A DNA stretch of 64,000 nucleotides from Tannerellaceae bacterium (GTDB taxonomy: Bacteria; Bacteroidota; Bacteroidia; Bacteroidales; Tannerellaceae): assembly GCA_031257015.1 (NCBI GenBank), contig JAIRPK010000017.1, positions 29,082 through 93,081 of the forward strand. Direction: 5' to 3'. This document shows, one piece after another, positions 44,628-53,774 of this stretch. Position 1 is the stretch's first letter. Each line of letters opens with the position of its first letter. A program made the position numbers and the translations under genes. The notes under the pieces were generated by a model. That model was not told the origin of the DNA. It made no database searches and was given only the letters and a program-made list of their open reading frames with translations.

Positions 44628-45740
44628 CTACTGAATGTCGCGGAGGAAGAGGGTATGCGGATGGTGGTACATCCAGTTAAGGCCTTCGTTAACGGGGCGG
44701 AAGCGGGAGGGGATGGGGCTTGGCATATAGCGGTTGCGCCATGTGAGGAAGTAGGAGATGCGGTAGCGCTGGAGGATGTTGATCATGTCCCAGCTTGTGT
44801 TTCCGCACTCGCTAAGGGCGGCCGGCTTGCGTTTCGCTGATGCCGTCTGGCTGACGAAGTTCAGGGCATGATCGACGGCTATATTAAACTCTGGGCCGGA
44901 GCCATACCAGTCTATGGCCAGCATGTCGATATATTCATCTCCGGGATAGCCGGTCAGGTATTCGTCCAGCGAATATACCTTGTCGGTATTGTAAACATAC
45001 AGTATGTTGTGCAGACCTTTGTCGCGGAGGAAGTTGACGGTATATTTCCACAGGGCGATGTATTCCTCGGTGGTGCAGCGGGTGTTTCCCCACCAGAAGA
45101 AATCGCCCGAATGTTCGTGGTATGGCCTGAACAGAAAGGGGATGGGGCGGCCGTTACTGTCTGTCCATGTGAGGAAATACTGGGCGAGGGTGCCGAGCCA
45201 TTTGTTGAACATTTCGTGGTTTTTGCCTCCGGGGAGGATTGACTTTACTTCTCCTCTGTTGCTCGACGGGGCGTCGCGTTTGGGGACGTCCCATGCCGAG
45301 CCGGGGCCGTTTGCTGTCTTGAGTCCGGGCTGTTGAGAGGTTATGGGGTTGATGCAGTGCCAGCTGACTGTTATGATGCCGTTCATCTGGTGGAAGAGTT
45401 TCACCTGCTCGGTTATTTGGGCGAAGGATACGGAGTCGAGGCTGCGCTCGCGACCGGTCTCGATTTCGCCTAATTCAAATCCTGCAACTCCGGGATAGTC
45501 GCCGGTGGCTTCCTTTACATCGGAGCGACCGGGTTCGTACCACCAGTATGTTCCATACATCAAATCGTCCTGGTGGCCGTAGATGATGCCTCGGTTTTGG
45601 AGGTTCATCAGCCGCAGGAGGAGCTGTCTTGCTTCGGGGGTCGCCTGCGGGTCGGCGGGCGCAACGGGCTGGGCTTCTGCGGCGGGGATGATGCTGAAGC
45701 ATAATAATGCGAGGGTGGCGAGGGTGGGAAGTTTGTTCAT
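44628..45740 (-). CDS. Secreted GH26 endo-beta-1,4-mannanase
   Basis: Family GH26 enzymes in Bacteroidota mostly cut beta-1,4-mannan chains. The 370-residue protein has a signal peptide (about 1-23, ending AEAQ). The barrel carries NRGIIYGHQDDLMYGTYW near its start, the acid/base Glu in FLFRPYHEHSGDFFWWG, and the nucleophile Glu in ALSECGN. WHCINPITS is a further substrate-site stretch. No lipobox is seen. It is the last gene of a susC-susD-IPT-GH26 operon, so the locus probably takes up mannan or a related glucomannan or galactomannan oligosaccharide. Confidence 0.9.
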   Translation of the reverse strand: MNKLPTLATLALLCFSIIPAAEAQPVAPADPQATPEARQLLLRLMNLQNRGIIYGHQDDLMYGTYWWYEPGRSDVKEATGDYPGVAGFELGEIETGRERSLDSVSFAQITEQVKLFHQMNGIITVSWHCINPITSQQPGLKTANGPGSAWDVPKRDAPSSNRGEVKSILPGGKNHEMFNKWLGTLAQYFLTWTDSNGRPIPFLFRPYHEHSGDFFWWGNTRCTTEEYIALWKYTVNFLRDKGLHNILYVYNTDKVYSLDEYLTGYPGDEYIDMLAIDWYGSGPEFNIAVDHALNFVSQTASAKRKPAALSECGNTSWDMINILQRYRISYFLTWRNRYMPSPIPSRFRPVNEGLNWMYHHPHTLFLRDIQ

Positions 45741-45778
45741 TTTCTTTGCGTTGATATGATTTATTATTAATGTCCGGG

Positions 45779-46165
45779 TCAGGGGCGCGTGGGAGAGAAC
45801 AGGCCGCCGTCGAAGACGAACGTTCGCCGGTAGAGGTTATAGACGGAGATGGGGCTTTTTTCGGTCAGCTGTTCCGGCACTTTGGCCTTGACTGTTGATT
45901 CGGATTTTGAGAGTATGTCGCAGGCGAAGGTGCCTATGTATATATAATATGTGTGCTGGAGGTTTTTGCCTGTGATGGTTATTGTTGCCCCCGGCGCGGC
46001 GGCGAGCGGCGATACGCTTTCTATTGTTGAGAGTGGCCATTCGATGTCGTAATCTTCGGCCCAGTCCGTGTTGCTGCTGCAGGATGCGAGGAGCATTGCA
46101 AGGCCGGCGATTATGGCGGCGATGCGGGTGTGCAACATGCGGGTGATGATTTCCTGTATGTTCAT
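45779..46165 (-). CDS. IPT/TIG-domain surface lipoprotein of the PUL
   Basis: This short protein has a lipoprotein signal ending AMLLASC, then an IPT/TIG immunoglobulin-like fold: IESVSPLAAAPGATITITGKNL, then VKAKVPEQL. Such proteins in PULs often act as surface glycan-binding partners of the SusCD complex. The start chosen is ATG at 46165 (128 residues), 11 bp after the susD stop; the longer upstream frame overlaps susD and lacks a signal at its front. At this length only one IPT domain fits, so any separate glycan-binding domain is missing. Confidence 0.78.
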   Translation of the reverse strand: MNIQEIITRMLHTRIAAIIAGLAMLLASCSSNTDWAEDYDIEWPLSTIESVSPLAAAPGATITITGKNLQHTYYIYIGTFACDILSKSESTVKAKVPEQLTEKSPISVYNLYRRTFVFDGGLFSPTRP

Positions 46166-46176
46166 ATAATCATGAT

Positions 46177-47886
46177 TTAATAAGGGTTGGGAGATATGTT
46201 CCAGTAGTTGGTCTCTGTTTCGGGTATTGGCATAACGGGGATGGGCCATCCGTTCTTGCCCTTGAGGCTGCTTCGGAGGATGTTGGCGCGGATTCCGGGT
46301 ACGCGGATTTCCCTGTCGCTTTCGTTTGTGCCGGTTTCCTTGAACAGTGGGTTGGCCGGATCGCGCTGGAAGTCCTTGACCAGTTCGACGCGATCGAGCA
46401 GCCTTCCTGTCCGGATGAGGTCATACGTGCGGTAATCTTCGGCGGCGAGTTCCAGCCGTCGTTCATGCCATATAGCGTTCAGCAGGGCTTCGCCGCCTGC
46501 GGTAATATCGGGCAGTTCGGGCGGCGATTCGGGCATTGGATAGCCGGCGGGATCGCCCAGCGTATAGCCCCGGCAGTAGGAGGAATTGCGGGCGCGTTCG
46601 CGGACTTTATTCAGGTATGTTCTTGCTTCGCTTTCATTCTTTAGCATGTACGCTGCTTCGGCTCGCATGAGGAATACATCGGCCAGGCGCATGAGCGGCC
46701 ATGTCTTGCCACTGCCGACGCTTGGCCGGCGGTCGAGCGCCACCTTGCGAACATGATAGCGCGTTGATTGGTTCGATCTGTCGAGCTGCCGCGTAACGCC
46801 GAAGAGGGTGTTATTGTTGTATCCGATGCCATAGATGGTGCTGCTTAGGCGCGGGTCGCTTGGGTGGAAGGCATCGACGAGGTCTTGCGTGGGGTTGTTG
46901 AATCCCCATCCGGTATTCGTGCCTGTTTGTGACGTCCGGCTGGCCTGCACGTTCCAGAAGCCGAGCTGGATACCGCCTGAACCGGCAACTGCTCCTATCT
47001 CGAATATCGACTCGGAAGTGAACGAGACGGCCTCCTCAAACAGCTCGGCGAAATTGGGATGCAACGCATATTCGCCGCTGTTGATTATGTCCGACGTTAG
47101 GTCATAGACTTCCTGCCATGAGGTTTGATGCGTGCCCGGATCAATGCCCAGGCGATACATCATTACTCTTGCCAGATATGCCCGCGCTGCGCCCCTTGTC
47201 GCCCTGCCGAGGTCAGCCGACGCATATCCGCTGCGTTCGGGCAAGAGCGTTATGGCGGTCTGGAACTCCTTAATGATAAAATCGGCTGTTTCCGTGAATG
47301 AGGCTCGCGGGATATTGCCGAACTCGGATATTTCGACTGACTTTTCAAGTATTGGCATACCGCCGAAATGACGAAGCAGATAGAAGTAGTAGTATGCCTT
47401 GAAGAAATGCGCCTCGCCCCTCATCCGATTGGCAATGGCCTCGTCAAGCCCTGCGTTGTCGAGATGCCCCAGAATGTAGTTCGCCCGGCTGATCGCCCAC
47501 CATCCGTGAGTGTAGAATCCGCGCACGAGCGTGTTCGTCGGGTTCATGGAATAATTGCCGATAAACGTGAGGTTGGGAAGGTCGGACGTGGTGCTTCCCT
47601 TCTCTGCATCGTCCGATGCAACGCTGCCGAAGAAGAACTCGAAATGGTGGTCCATATAGATATTGTCCGGCCCTGTCCCGGAGGTTATTCGCAGGATGTT
47701 ATAGAGGGAAGCGACGGCCATTTCCGCCTGTTCTTCGCGGTTCATATAGTCCGAGCTGGTGAGCTGTCCCTGAGGCTCGACGGTAAGGAAGTCATCGCAT
47801 GAGCATAAGCTGCAGATGGTCAGGAGGCCGGCGAGCAAACGTCCGAGGCATTTGTTTACATATATATAAGTCTTCATGAAATACAT
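46177..47886 (-). CDS. susD: SusD-family glycan-binding lipoprotein
   Basis: SusD-type proteins cap the SusC barrel at the cell surface and bind oligosaccharide. The 569-residue protein has a lipoprotein signal (LLTICSLCSC), then DDFLTVEPQGQLTSSDYM, the usual opening of the mature protein. TPR-like helices follow (GEAHFFKAYYYFYLLRHFGGMPIL), and near the C-terminus IWHERRLELAAEDYRTYDLIRTG. The start may be MYF at 47886 or the Met three codons later. It lies 3 bp after susC. The sugar is inferred from the GH26 partner, not from this sequence. Confidence 0.94.
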   Translation of the reverse strand: MYFMKTYIYVNKCLGRLLAGLLTICSLCSCDDFLTVEPQGQLTSSDYMNREEQAEMAVASLYNILRITSGTGPDNIYMDHHFEFFFGSVASDDAEKGSTTSDLPNLTFIGNYSMNPTNTLVRGFYTHGWWAISRANYILGHLDNAGLDEAIANRMRGEAHFFKAYYYFYLLRHFGGMPILEKSVEISEFGNIPRASFTETADFIIKEFQTAITLLPERSGYASADLGRATRGAARAYLARVMMYRLGIDPGTHQTSWQEVYDLTSDIINSGEYALHPNFAELFEEAVSFTSESIFEIGAVAGSGGIQLGFWNVQASRTSQTGTNTGWGFNNPTQDLVDAFHPSDPRLSSTIYGIGYNNNTLFGVTRQLDRSNQSTRYHVRKVALDRRPSVGSGKTWPLMRLADVFLMRAEAAYMLKNESEARTYLNKVRERARNSSYCRGYTLGDPAGYPMPESPPELPDITAGGEALLNAIWHERRLELAAEDYRTYDLIRTGRLLDRVELVKDFQRDPANPLFKETGTNESDREIRVPGIRANILRSSLKGKNGWPIPVMPIPETETNYWNISPNPY

Positions 47887-47889
47887 TAT

Positions 47890-50800
47890 TTAAAAGGTTA
47901 AGTTCAATCCGGCGGTTATGGTTCTCGGACGTGGGTATGCGCCCATATCGACGCCGCTGTTGAGCGGGTTCCCCAGATAGTCGCCCATTTCAGGGTCAAA
48001 GCCCCGGTAGGAGGTAAATACATGCAGGTTATCGACGGAGGCATACAGGCGCAGGCGGGTCAGTTTCATCTTCGTGAGGATGCTCTTCGGAAATGAATAT
48101 CCGATTTGGATATTGCGTATTCGGAGATATGAGCCGTCTTCAATGTAACGGTCGGAGAAGCGGATGTTCATATTGGGGTCTCCTGCGTGCATACGGGGAT
48201 ATTCGTTGGATGTCCCTGCCCCTGTCCACCGGTTCATCATATCTGTTGACATGTTCCATTGAATCATGTTGGAGGAGTACAGGTCCATGACTTTCGCATT
48301 GGCTATCTCATTCCCCACTACTCCCTGGAAGAAGACCATGAAGTCGATATTCCTGTAACCGATGTTGCCGTTAATACCGAAGGATACATCCGGCATTGCA
48401 GTGCCGAGGAAGACGCGGTCGTTCTCATTCAATGCCTTGCCGTCGCCGCTTGTTTTTACGAATCGCACATCGCCGGGCGCGGCATTCGGCTGGATGGGGT
48501 ATTGCTTTCCGTCGTCGCCGGTATAGGTATAGGCATTGACCTCCTCTTGCGTTTGGAAGAGGCCGTCGGTTTTATAGCCGTAGAAATATCCCATGGGCAT
48601 TCCTACTTCAGTTCGAGTGAAAGGCTGTTGTATGCGCCCGACGTTCTCGCCGTAAATGGGGTCTGGCGAGCCGAGGTCGAGCACTTCGTTGGTGACAAAG
48701 GAGGCGTTGCCTGCAATAGAGTATGAGAGTTTGCCCTTCCTGTCCTGCCACTTTAGGGATACTTCCAGACCGGTGTTCCTCATCTTTCCGGCATTGGTTC
48801 GAGCACGCCACATGCCGACGTATTGGGGAATAGGAGTGGCGAGAATCATGTCCTTCGTTGTGCGCACGAAATAATCGACTGTTCCGGTGAGTTTCATTTG
48901 ATGAACTCCGAAGTCAATGCCCATGTTAAGCTGTTCTGCTGCTTCCCATGTGAGATGTTCATTCGGGATGGCTTGCTGGACGGAGCCAGGCCTGTTAATG
49001 CCTCCCAATGCAGCGGTATATCCGTTGTTCATCAGTGCTATATAATCATTATTCCCGGCGGAGGCTTCGTTCCCAACCAGTCCATAACCAAGTCTGGCCT
49101 TCAACTGTGACAGCCATTTGGCATTATCCTTGGCAAAGGCCTCTTCGTGAACATTCCATCCGAGGGAGAATGAAGGGAAGTATCCCCATTTATCAATAAA
49201 CTTCGACGAGCCGTCAGCCCGCGCTGTGGCCGTCAACAAGTATTTATTCGAGAGCGAATAGTTGGCGCGGATGAAGAACGAAGCCATCCTTGCCCATGAT
49301 GCACTGCTGGAGGCTGTATAGGAAGTTGCATCTGCTGTTTGCGACAGATACCACATGTTGCTTTGCTCCGGGACATCGTAAGCAGAGGCGCTGAACATAT
49401 ATCTGCCTCTCTCCTGCAATTCCGCGCCGAGGGTGGCCGAAACGCTGTGCCTCTTGTTGAACGTATTCAGGTAAGTAAAGAATCCGTTCCATAGCCATGA
49501 GTTGCCCTTGGGTTTGGACAGGCTCAACTGGCTCCGTTGACGCTGCTGATTGGCGGCAATGTAATAGACGGGCTGGTAAGCTGTTCTCTCGTCGAAGCTG
49601 CTCCTTACTCCGTATTGCGTGCGGAAGGACAGTCCTTTTATGAGCAAGTCGCTGAATTGTAAGGAGGCGTTTGCTGAGAAGATATTCGAGGCGCTGCCGA
49701 CATATTTGGAACTGCTTTCGTTAAGCGTTCGTGCTGGCTGGTAATTCACGTCGGAATAAACAATCTCTCCCCAGTTTTCCGTATAGCTGTCCCATGCAGG
49801 AGCAAAAGGATCGGCGGCAAGGATAGATGGCCAGATTGCTCCGTAGTAATTCCCGTTACCGCCCTGATAGTCGGTTGAGAATCCCATGTTATTGCCTTGG
49901 CCTCTGCGGTCGCGATGCGTATAGGTAAGGTTCAGGTTAAACTCAATTTTACTGCTTAGCTTATAGGTATTATTAGCTCGCGCGATCAATGTTTGCACAT
50001 CGTTGAAGCGGGTAACTCCCTGCTCGTTTGAGTATGTTACGCCGAAGTCGTAAGCCGTGCGTGTACCGCCACCGTTGATGTTGACGTTATAGTTTTGGCT
50101 ATACCCGGTTCGTATGGCTTCTTTCTCCCAGTCTGTGCCTTTAAGCTTATTGTCCGTAACATAACTGAACTGCGCATCCATAGTCGGGTCTATCGGCATA
50201 CCGGCATTCACCAGCGCTTCGCGCTTCAGGGTGGCAAACTGCCAGGCATTCAAAACGTCGATAGTGCGCACTACGTTTGACATGCTCCCGTAAACATTGA
50301 AGCTAAATACTGGCTTGCGGTCGAAGCCGCCCTTCTTTGTCTGGATAAGAACGACGCCGTTCGCCCCGCGGGAACCATATATCGCCGTAGCCGAAGCATC
50401 CTTCAATATCTCCATACTCTCAATGTCCTGCGGCGCAATATGATTTATATCCGAAACGGGGAAGCCGTCCACAACATAAAGCGGGTCAGAGTTGTTAATA
50501 GAGCCGTAGCCCCTGATGCGAATCTTTACGCCTGAACCGGGCTGCCCAGAATCACTGATAATATCCACTCCGGCCACTCGCCCTTGCAAAGCCTGCCCTA
50601 TATCCGTTGTGGATAATTGCAAAAGATCCTCCGTTGATACTTTAGCTACGGCTCCTGTCAAGTCTGATTTCTTAACCGAGCCGTAGCCGACAACGACAAC
50701 CTCGTCCAGGCTCTTGTTATCCTCTTCGAGCCGGACGGAGAATGTCGTTTTCCCATTGGTCTGTATTTCTTGCGTAATGAAGCCGATATAAGAAACAATC

Positions 50801-51312
50801 AGCGTGGCATTACCGTTTACCGACAGGGTAAATTTTCCATCCATATCTGTAATTACCCCATTCGTCGTCCCTTTTTCCAGAACATTTGCGCCTATAACAG
50901 CCTCACCCGCCCCGTCGGTCACTATACCGGTGATGCGGCGCGATTGCTGAGGCTCTGATGGCGTGGATTTAGTGATGATAACATGTCTGTCTACAATGCG
51001 GTAGGTCAATCCGCGGCTTTTCAGAACGTCATTGAGCACGTCGGAAACCAGCTTATCCCTGGCTTCGACAGTAATGCTGCGGCTGTCGTCTATCTCTTCG
51101 CTTTTGTAGAAGAACATGAACTCGGATTGCTTTTCAATCTGCATAACTACGTCATAGAACGTCCCGTTTTGGACATTGACGCTGATGCGCTGCTCCTGGG
51201 CGTAGGGAATGGCGGAAGCATGAAAGATGCCTGCCGTAAGGAGGACTGCGATGAAAATCATGATGCGTATTTTCAGATACTTTTTACATCTGTCTTTTTG
51301 TTGTTTGTTCAT
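47890..51312 (-). CDS. susC: SusC-family TonB-dependent transporter with STN domain
   Basis: This outer-membrane transporter imports oligosaccharides using TonB energy. From ATG at 51312 it is 1140 residues; the longer frame to 51396 adds residues ahead of a normal signal peptide. In order: signal peptide (IMIFIAVLLTAGIFHASA), STN/secretin-like domain (VNVQNGTFYDVVMQIEKQ to ITVEARDKLVSDVLNDVL), carboxypeptidase-like domain (ITGIVTDGAGEAVIGANV), the SusC phrase LDEVVVVGYGSVKKSDLTGAV, plug (LQGRVAGVDI, IRGYGSINNSDPLYVVDGFPV) and a long beta-barrel ending TAGLNLTF. An STN domain often goes with control by an anti-sigma/ECF pair, but none lies in the window. Confidence 0.95.
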   Translation of the reverse strand: MNKQQKDRCKKYLKIRIMIFIAVLLTAGIFHASAIPYAQEQRISVNVQNGTFYDVVMQIEKQSEFMFFYKSEEIDDSRSITVEARDKLVSDVLNDVLKSRGLTYRIVDRHVIITKSTPSEPQQSRRITGIVTDGAGEAVIGANVLEKGTTNGVITDMDGKFTLSVNGNATLIVSYIGFITQEIQTNGKTTFSVRLEEDNKSLDEVVVVGYGSVKKSDLTGAVAKVSTEDLLQLSTTDIGQALQGRVAGVDIISDSGQPGSGVKIRIRGYGSINNSDPLYVVDGFPVSDINHIAPQDIESMEILKDASATAIYGSRGANGVVLIQTKKGGFDRKPVFSFNVYGSMSNVVRTIDVLNAWQFATLKREALVNAGMPIDPTMDAQFSYVTDNKLKGTDWEKEAIRTGYSQNYNVNINGGGTRTAYDFGVTYSNEQGVTRFNDVQTLIARANNTYKLSSKIEFNLNLTYTHRDRRGQGNNMGFSTDYQGGNGNYYGAIWPSILAADPFAPAWDSYTENWGEIVYSDVNYQPARTLNESSSKYVGSASNIFSANASLQFSDLLIKGLSFRTQYGVRSSFDERTAYQPVYYIAANQQRQRSQLSLSKPKGNSWLWNGFFTYLNTFNKRHSVSATLGAELQERGRYMFSASAYDVPEQSNMWYLSQTADATSYTASSSASWARMASFFIRANYSLSNKYLLTATARADGSSKFIDKWGYFPSFSLGWNVHEEAFAKDNAKWLSQLKARLGYGLVGNEASAGNNDYIALMNNGYTAALGGINRPGSVQQAIPNEHLTWEAAEQLNMGIDFGVHQMKLTGTVDYFVRTTKDMILATPIPQYVGMWRARTNAGKMRNTGLEVSLKWQDRKGKLSYSIAGNASFVTNEVLDLGSPDPIYGENVGRIQQPFTRTEVGMPMGYFYGYKTDGLFQTQEEVNAYTYTGDDGKQYPIQPNAAPGDVRFVKTSGDGKALNENDRVFLGTAMPDVSFGINGNIGYRNIDFMVFFQGVVGNEIANAKVMDLYSSNMIQWNMSTDMMNRWTGAGTSNEYPRMHAGDPNMNIRFSDRYIEDGSYLRIRNIQIGYSFPKSILTKMKLTRLRLYASVDNLHVFTSYRGFDPEMGDYLGNPLNSGVDMGAYPRPRTITAGLNLTF

Positions 51313-51389
51313 ATTTTGATTAATGTTTAAGATTAAAACTTTTGTTTTTGCTCCGCAGAACGATGCCGGAGCAGTTATCCAATCGGTAT

Positions 51390-51403
51390 GCGACATGTGT
51401 CGC
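51390..51403. promoter_or_regulatory. Short palindrome upstream of susC (possible operator)
   Basis: GCGACA and TGTCGC face each other across two bases, 78 bp before the susC start. It may be a regulator site or part of a hairpin. No clear -7 box was found beside it. The rest of the 243-bp gap to dgkA is AT-rich. Confidence 0.3.
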
Positions 51404-51555
51404 TTCTTTTCATGGTGGATATTTCATATTGTTATATATTAAATGAGGTTTTACATCCCTTACTTTTTAATACACGATTTAGAAACAGAAAATACTTACG
51501 CAAATATTTTTTTTACATGCAAAACAACATTCTCGACCCGTCGTACTGAAAACAG

Positions 51556-51930
51556 CTAAAACAGCTCCGCCAGCCTGGGCACAAAAACAATAAGCCCGAC
51601 AACAGCTGCCGCCAACGCCATTAGCAAAACTCCACCAGCCGCAATATCCTTAATATTACGCACCGCCTCGCTATACTCCGGCTCAACAATGTCCGCCAGT
51701 CTCTCAATAGCTGTATTCAGAGCCTCCGCCGCCGGCACGCAACCGCAAGCTATAACCACCGCAATCCATTCACTCCTGGATATATTCAGCAGGAAGCCCG
51801 CAACAATCACGCACGCCCCAATAATCCCATGCAGCCGGGCGTTATGCTCATGCTTCAGCAGCTTGACACCCCTGAACGCATATTTAAATCCGGCCAGCCT
51901 CTTTTTGAGCAATTCTTTTTTGCTATCCAT
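51556..51930 (-). CDS. dgkA: Diacylglycerol/undecaprenol kinase
   Basis: This small inner-membrane kinase phosphorylates diacylglycerol or undecaprenol for lipid recycling. The protein has an N-terminal amphipathic helix (RLAGFKYAFRGVKLLKHEHNARLH), the conserved EALNTAIERLADIV, and VRNIKDIAAGGVLLMALAAAVVG. Three transmembrane segments are visible. The start chosen is MDSKKELL at 51930 (124 residues), because the eight residues before it are not family-like. It is a separate gene upstream of susC on the same strand. Confidence 0.92.
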   Translation of the reverse strand: MDSKKELLKKRLAGFKYAFRGVKLLKHEHNARLHGIIGACVIVAGFLLNISRSEWIAVVIACGCVPAAEALNTAIERLADIVEPEYSEAVRNIKDIAAGGVLLMALAAAVVGLIVFVPRLAELF

Positions 51931-52040
51931 ATTGTACTGTACATTTTTGTGCAAAGCTATTAATATCCAGCGCCAAATTTCACAGTATGCACCGGCTTAT
52001 ACGTGGATTTTTTGTCTTCGTTAAAAATTCTCCGGGACTG

Positions 52041-52342
52041 CCGCGACACTCTCGGAGAGTCTCCGTCGATTCTCGGAGTGTCACGTTTGATACTCGGAGA
52101 GTCTCCGTCGATTCTCCGAGTGTCACGCTTGATTCTCGGAGAGTCTCCGGTTGATTCTCGGAGTATCACGCTTGACTCTCGGAGAGTCTCCGTTGATTCT
52201 CGGAGTATCACGCTTGATTCTCGGAGAGTGTCGGGTTGATTCTCGGAGTATCAACGTCGATTCTCCAAGAGTCTCGCGTGACTCTCGGAGTGTCAACGTC
52301 GATTCTCGGAGAATCAACCGTGACACTCGGAGAGTCAACTTA
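52041..52342. repeat. Tandem array F: about 14 units of 21 bp with palindrome GACTCTC-G-GAGAGTC
   Basis: Units vary around GATTCTCGGAGAGTCTCCGTC. The perfect form has 7-bp arms GACTCTC and GAGAGTC around one G. Linkers of 6 bp drift (TCCGTC, ACGCTT, AACGTC). It fills the divergent gap between dgkA and the small secreted protein gene. A degenerate pair of units occurs again at about 53.41 kb. The remainder of the gap (52343-52606) shows nothing clear. Confidence 0.9.
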
Positions 52343-52606
52343 GCCTGCCGGGGAGCAAGTTTTGGCTTTCACGGCATCGTAAGCTCCAAAATTAGAATGT
52401 GTTTTTGCCTGCTTATTTAATTCCGGCTAAAACAAATCATTGACGGTGATGATTTTCGCAGGCTGGACAGGTAAAAAAAATGCTGCTGGCGGGGCATGGA
52501 AGGAGCGCGGCGTATTCCAATTAATGGACGAGCTGCAGATTTATTGGGAAAAGGCAGATGTTCATGCGTGCTAATACTTTTGTAATGGTTTTACAGGAAA
52601 AAATAC

Positions 52607-52636
52607 TTGCAGGGAAAAATTTATAGTATATCTTTG
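52607..52636 (+). promoter_or_regulatory. Well-formed Bacteroidota promoter
   Basis: TTG at 52607-52609 and TATCTTTG at 52629-52636 are spaced by exactly 19 bp. The start codon lies 43 bp downstream. This is the best promoter match in the window. Confidence 0.7.
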
Positions 52637-52679
52637 AGGCATTAATTCAATATTATTAAGTAACTTAAAATCAAATGTT

Positions 52680-53087
52680 ATGACAACAACCATTTCCAGA
52701 ATTTTTTCTTTTTGCATTTTGATAGCCGCTATTGCAAGTGTTTCTTTTACAGCCTCGGCGCAGGAGGCTGTCCTTAAGAAAATGGAGGGCGCGTGGAAAT
52801 ATACCATGCCTGATATGGGCGGAGGAGGCTCGTTCGAGGGTAAATGTATTATCGCCACAGTCAACGGTGAAACGAAGGCGACGCTTGTCAGCCCTATGGG
52901 AGAAATCATCTCCGGGCCATTAAAGCTTGATAAGGATAAATATGTGGGCGACCTGAATATCGAAAGTGATATGGGGAGCTTCCAAATGAAAATAGCCTTC
53001 AAGTTTGACGGCGACAGGCTTTTGCAGGAGCTGATTTCGGACTTTGGAGAGATGCCGGCTATCCCGATGACGCGCCTGGCGGAATAA
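52680..53087 (+). CDS. Small secreted protein of unknown function
   Basis: The 135-residue protein has a signal peptide (about 1-27, ending ASAQ). The mature part has alternating beta strands: KKMEGAWKYTMPDMGGGGSFEGKCIIATVNGETKATLVSP, then KYVGDLNIESDMGSFQMKIAFKFDGDRLLQELI. This looks like a small lipocalin- or calycin-like beta barrel, exported to the periplasm or outside. No family name is recognised. It has its own strong promoter and stands alone. Confidence 0.72.
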   Translation: MTTTISRIFSFCILIAAIASVSFTASAQEAVLKKMEGAWKYTMPDMGGGGSFEGKCIIATVNGETKATLVSPMGEIISGPLKLDKDKYVGDLNIESDMGSFQMKIAFKFDGDRLLQELISDFGEMPAIPMTRLAE

Positions 53088-53140
53088 TCGCGGTGATGTC
53101 AGCCGTTTTTTTCTCTTGCTGTAATCTTGTTTAGTCAGTG

Positions 53141-53170
53141 TTCGCCGGCGCAATGATTTGTGCCGGCGAA
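53141..53170 (+). terminator. Possible terminator after the small secreted protein gene
   Basis: TTCGCCGGC and GCCGGCGAA pair over 9 bp around a 12-nt loop, followed only by TTTG. It is weak as a rho-independent signal. Apart from the array F relic, the gap from here to 53738 shows no gene. Confidence 0.4.
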
Positions 53171-53404
53171 TTTGTGCGTCCCACACCATGACTTTAATAT
53201 TTCACAGGAAAGAATGATTCCGGCATTGTGCTAAAAAAGGGTGCGGAGGCTTTGGAAAAACAAGCTATGCAATATAAATGTCTAATATTTATGTTGAGGT
53301 TCTGAGAATCCGGAGTATCGAGCTTCCCGTTTCCTGTTTTATGATTTTGTCTTTCAGAACGTAGAGTTTTGAATGATGAGATTTGAGACTGTTTCATTGG
53401 GCAA

Positions 53405-53450
53405 AAACCGTCGGTTGATTCTCAAAGCATCACGGTTGATTCTCGGAAAG
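53405..53450. repeat. Degenerate pair of array F units
   Basis: GGTTGATTCTCAAAGCATCA and CGGTTGATTCTCGGAAAG match array F units in order and spacing, with the second palindrome arm decayed. With array F upstream, it brackets the small secreted protein gene. Confidence 0.6.
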
Positions 53451-53738
53451 AATAAGCGGCTGATGGCGAAGTCGGGCGTGACTGGGCAGGCAACACTCAA
53501 AAACGTGTGTGACATTTGGGAGCTTTTCGTATGGTATGAGCTGGAAATGTGGATGCTGCCGCCTTTTATGTATATACTTTTCCACCTTGGCAATACGGGC
53601 GGCGCAGTTTGCCAGCAATAGCTAAAGTTTCAACTCTTGTGCATTGCGACTTCTGTACAGTTGAAATGGGAGCGATGAAAGTGGCAGGTTCGAGTGTTTA
53701 TGTAAATAATCATGAAGCTGTCAGTCTGCTTTTTTTTC

Positions 53739-53746
53739 TATTTTTG
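53739..53746 (+). promoter_or_regulatory. Promoter -7 box of valS
   Basis: TATTTTTG lies 28 bp before the start codon. Confidence 0.4.
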
Positions 53747-53774
53747 TCTGCAAATCAAAAAGATATAATAAGAT

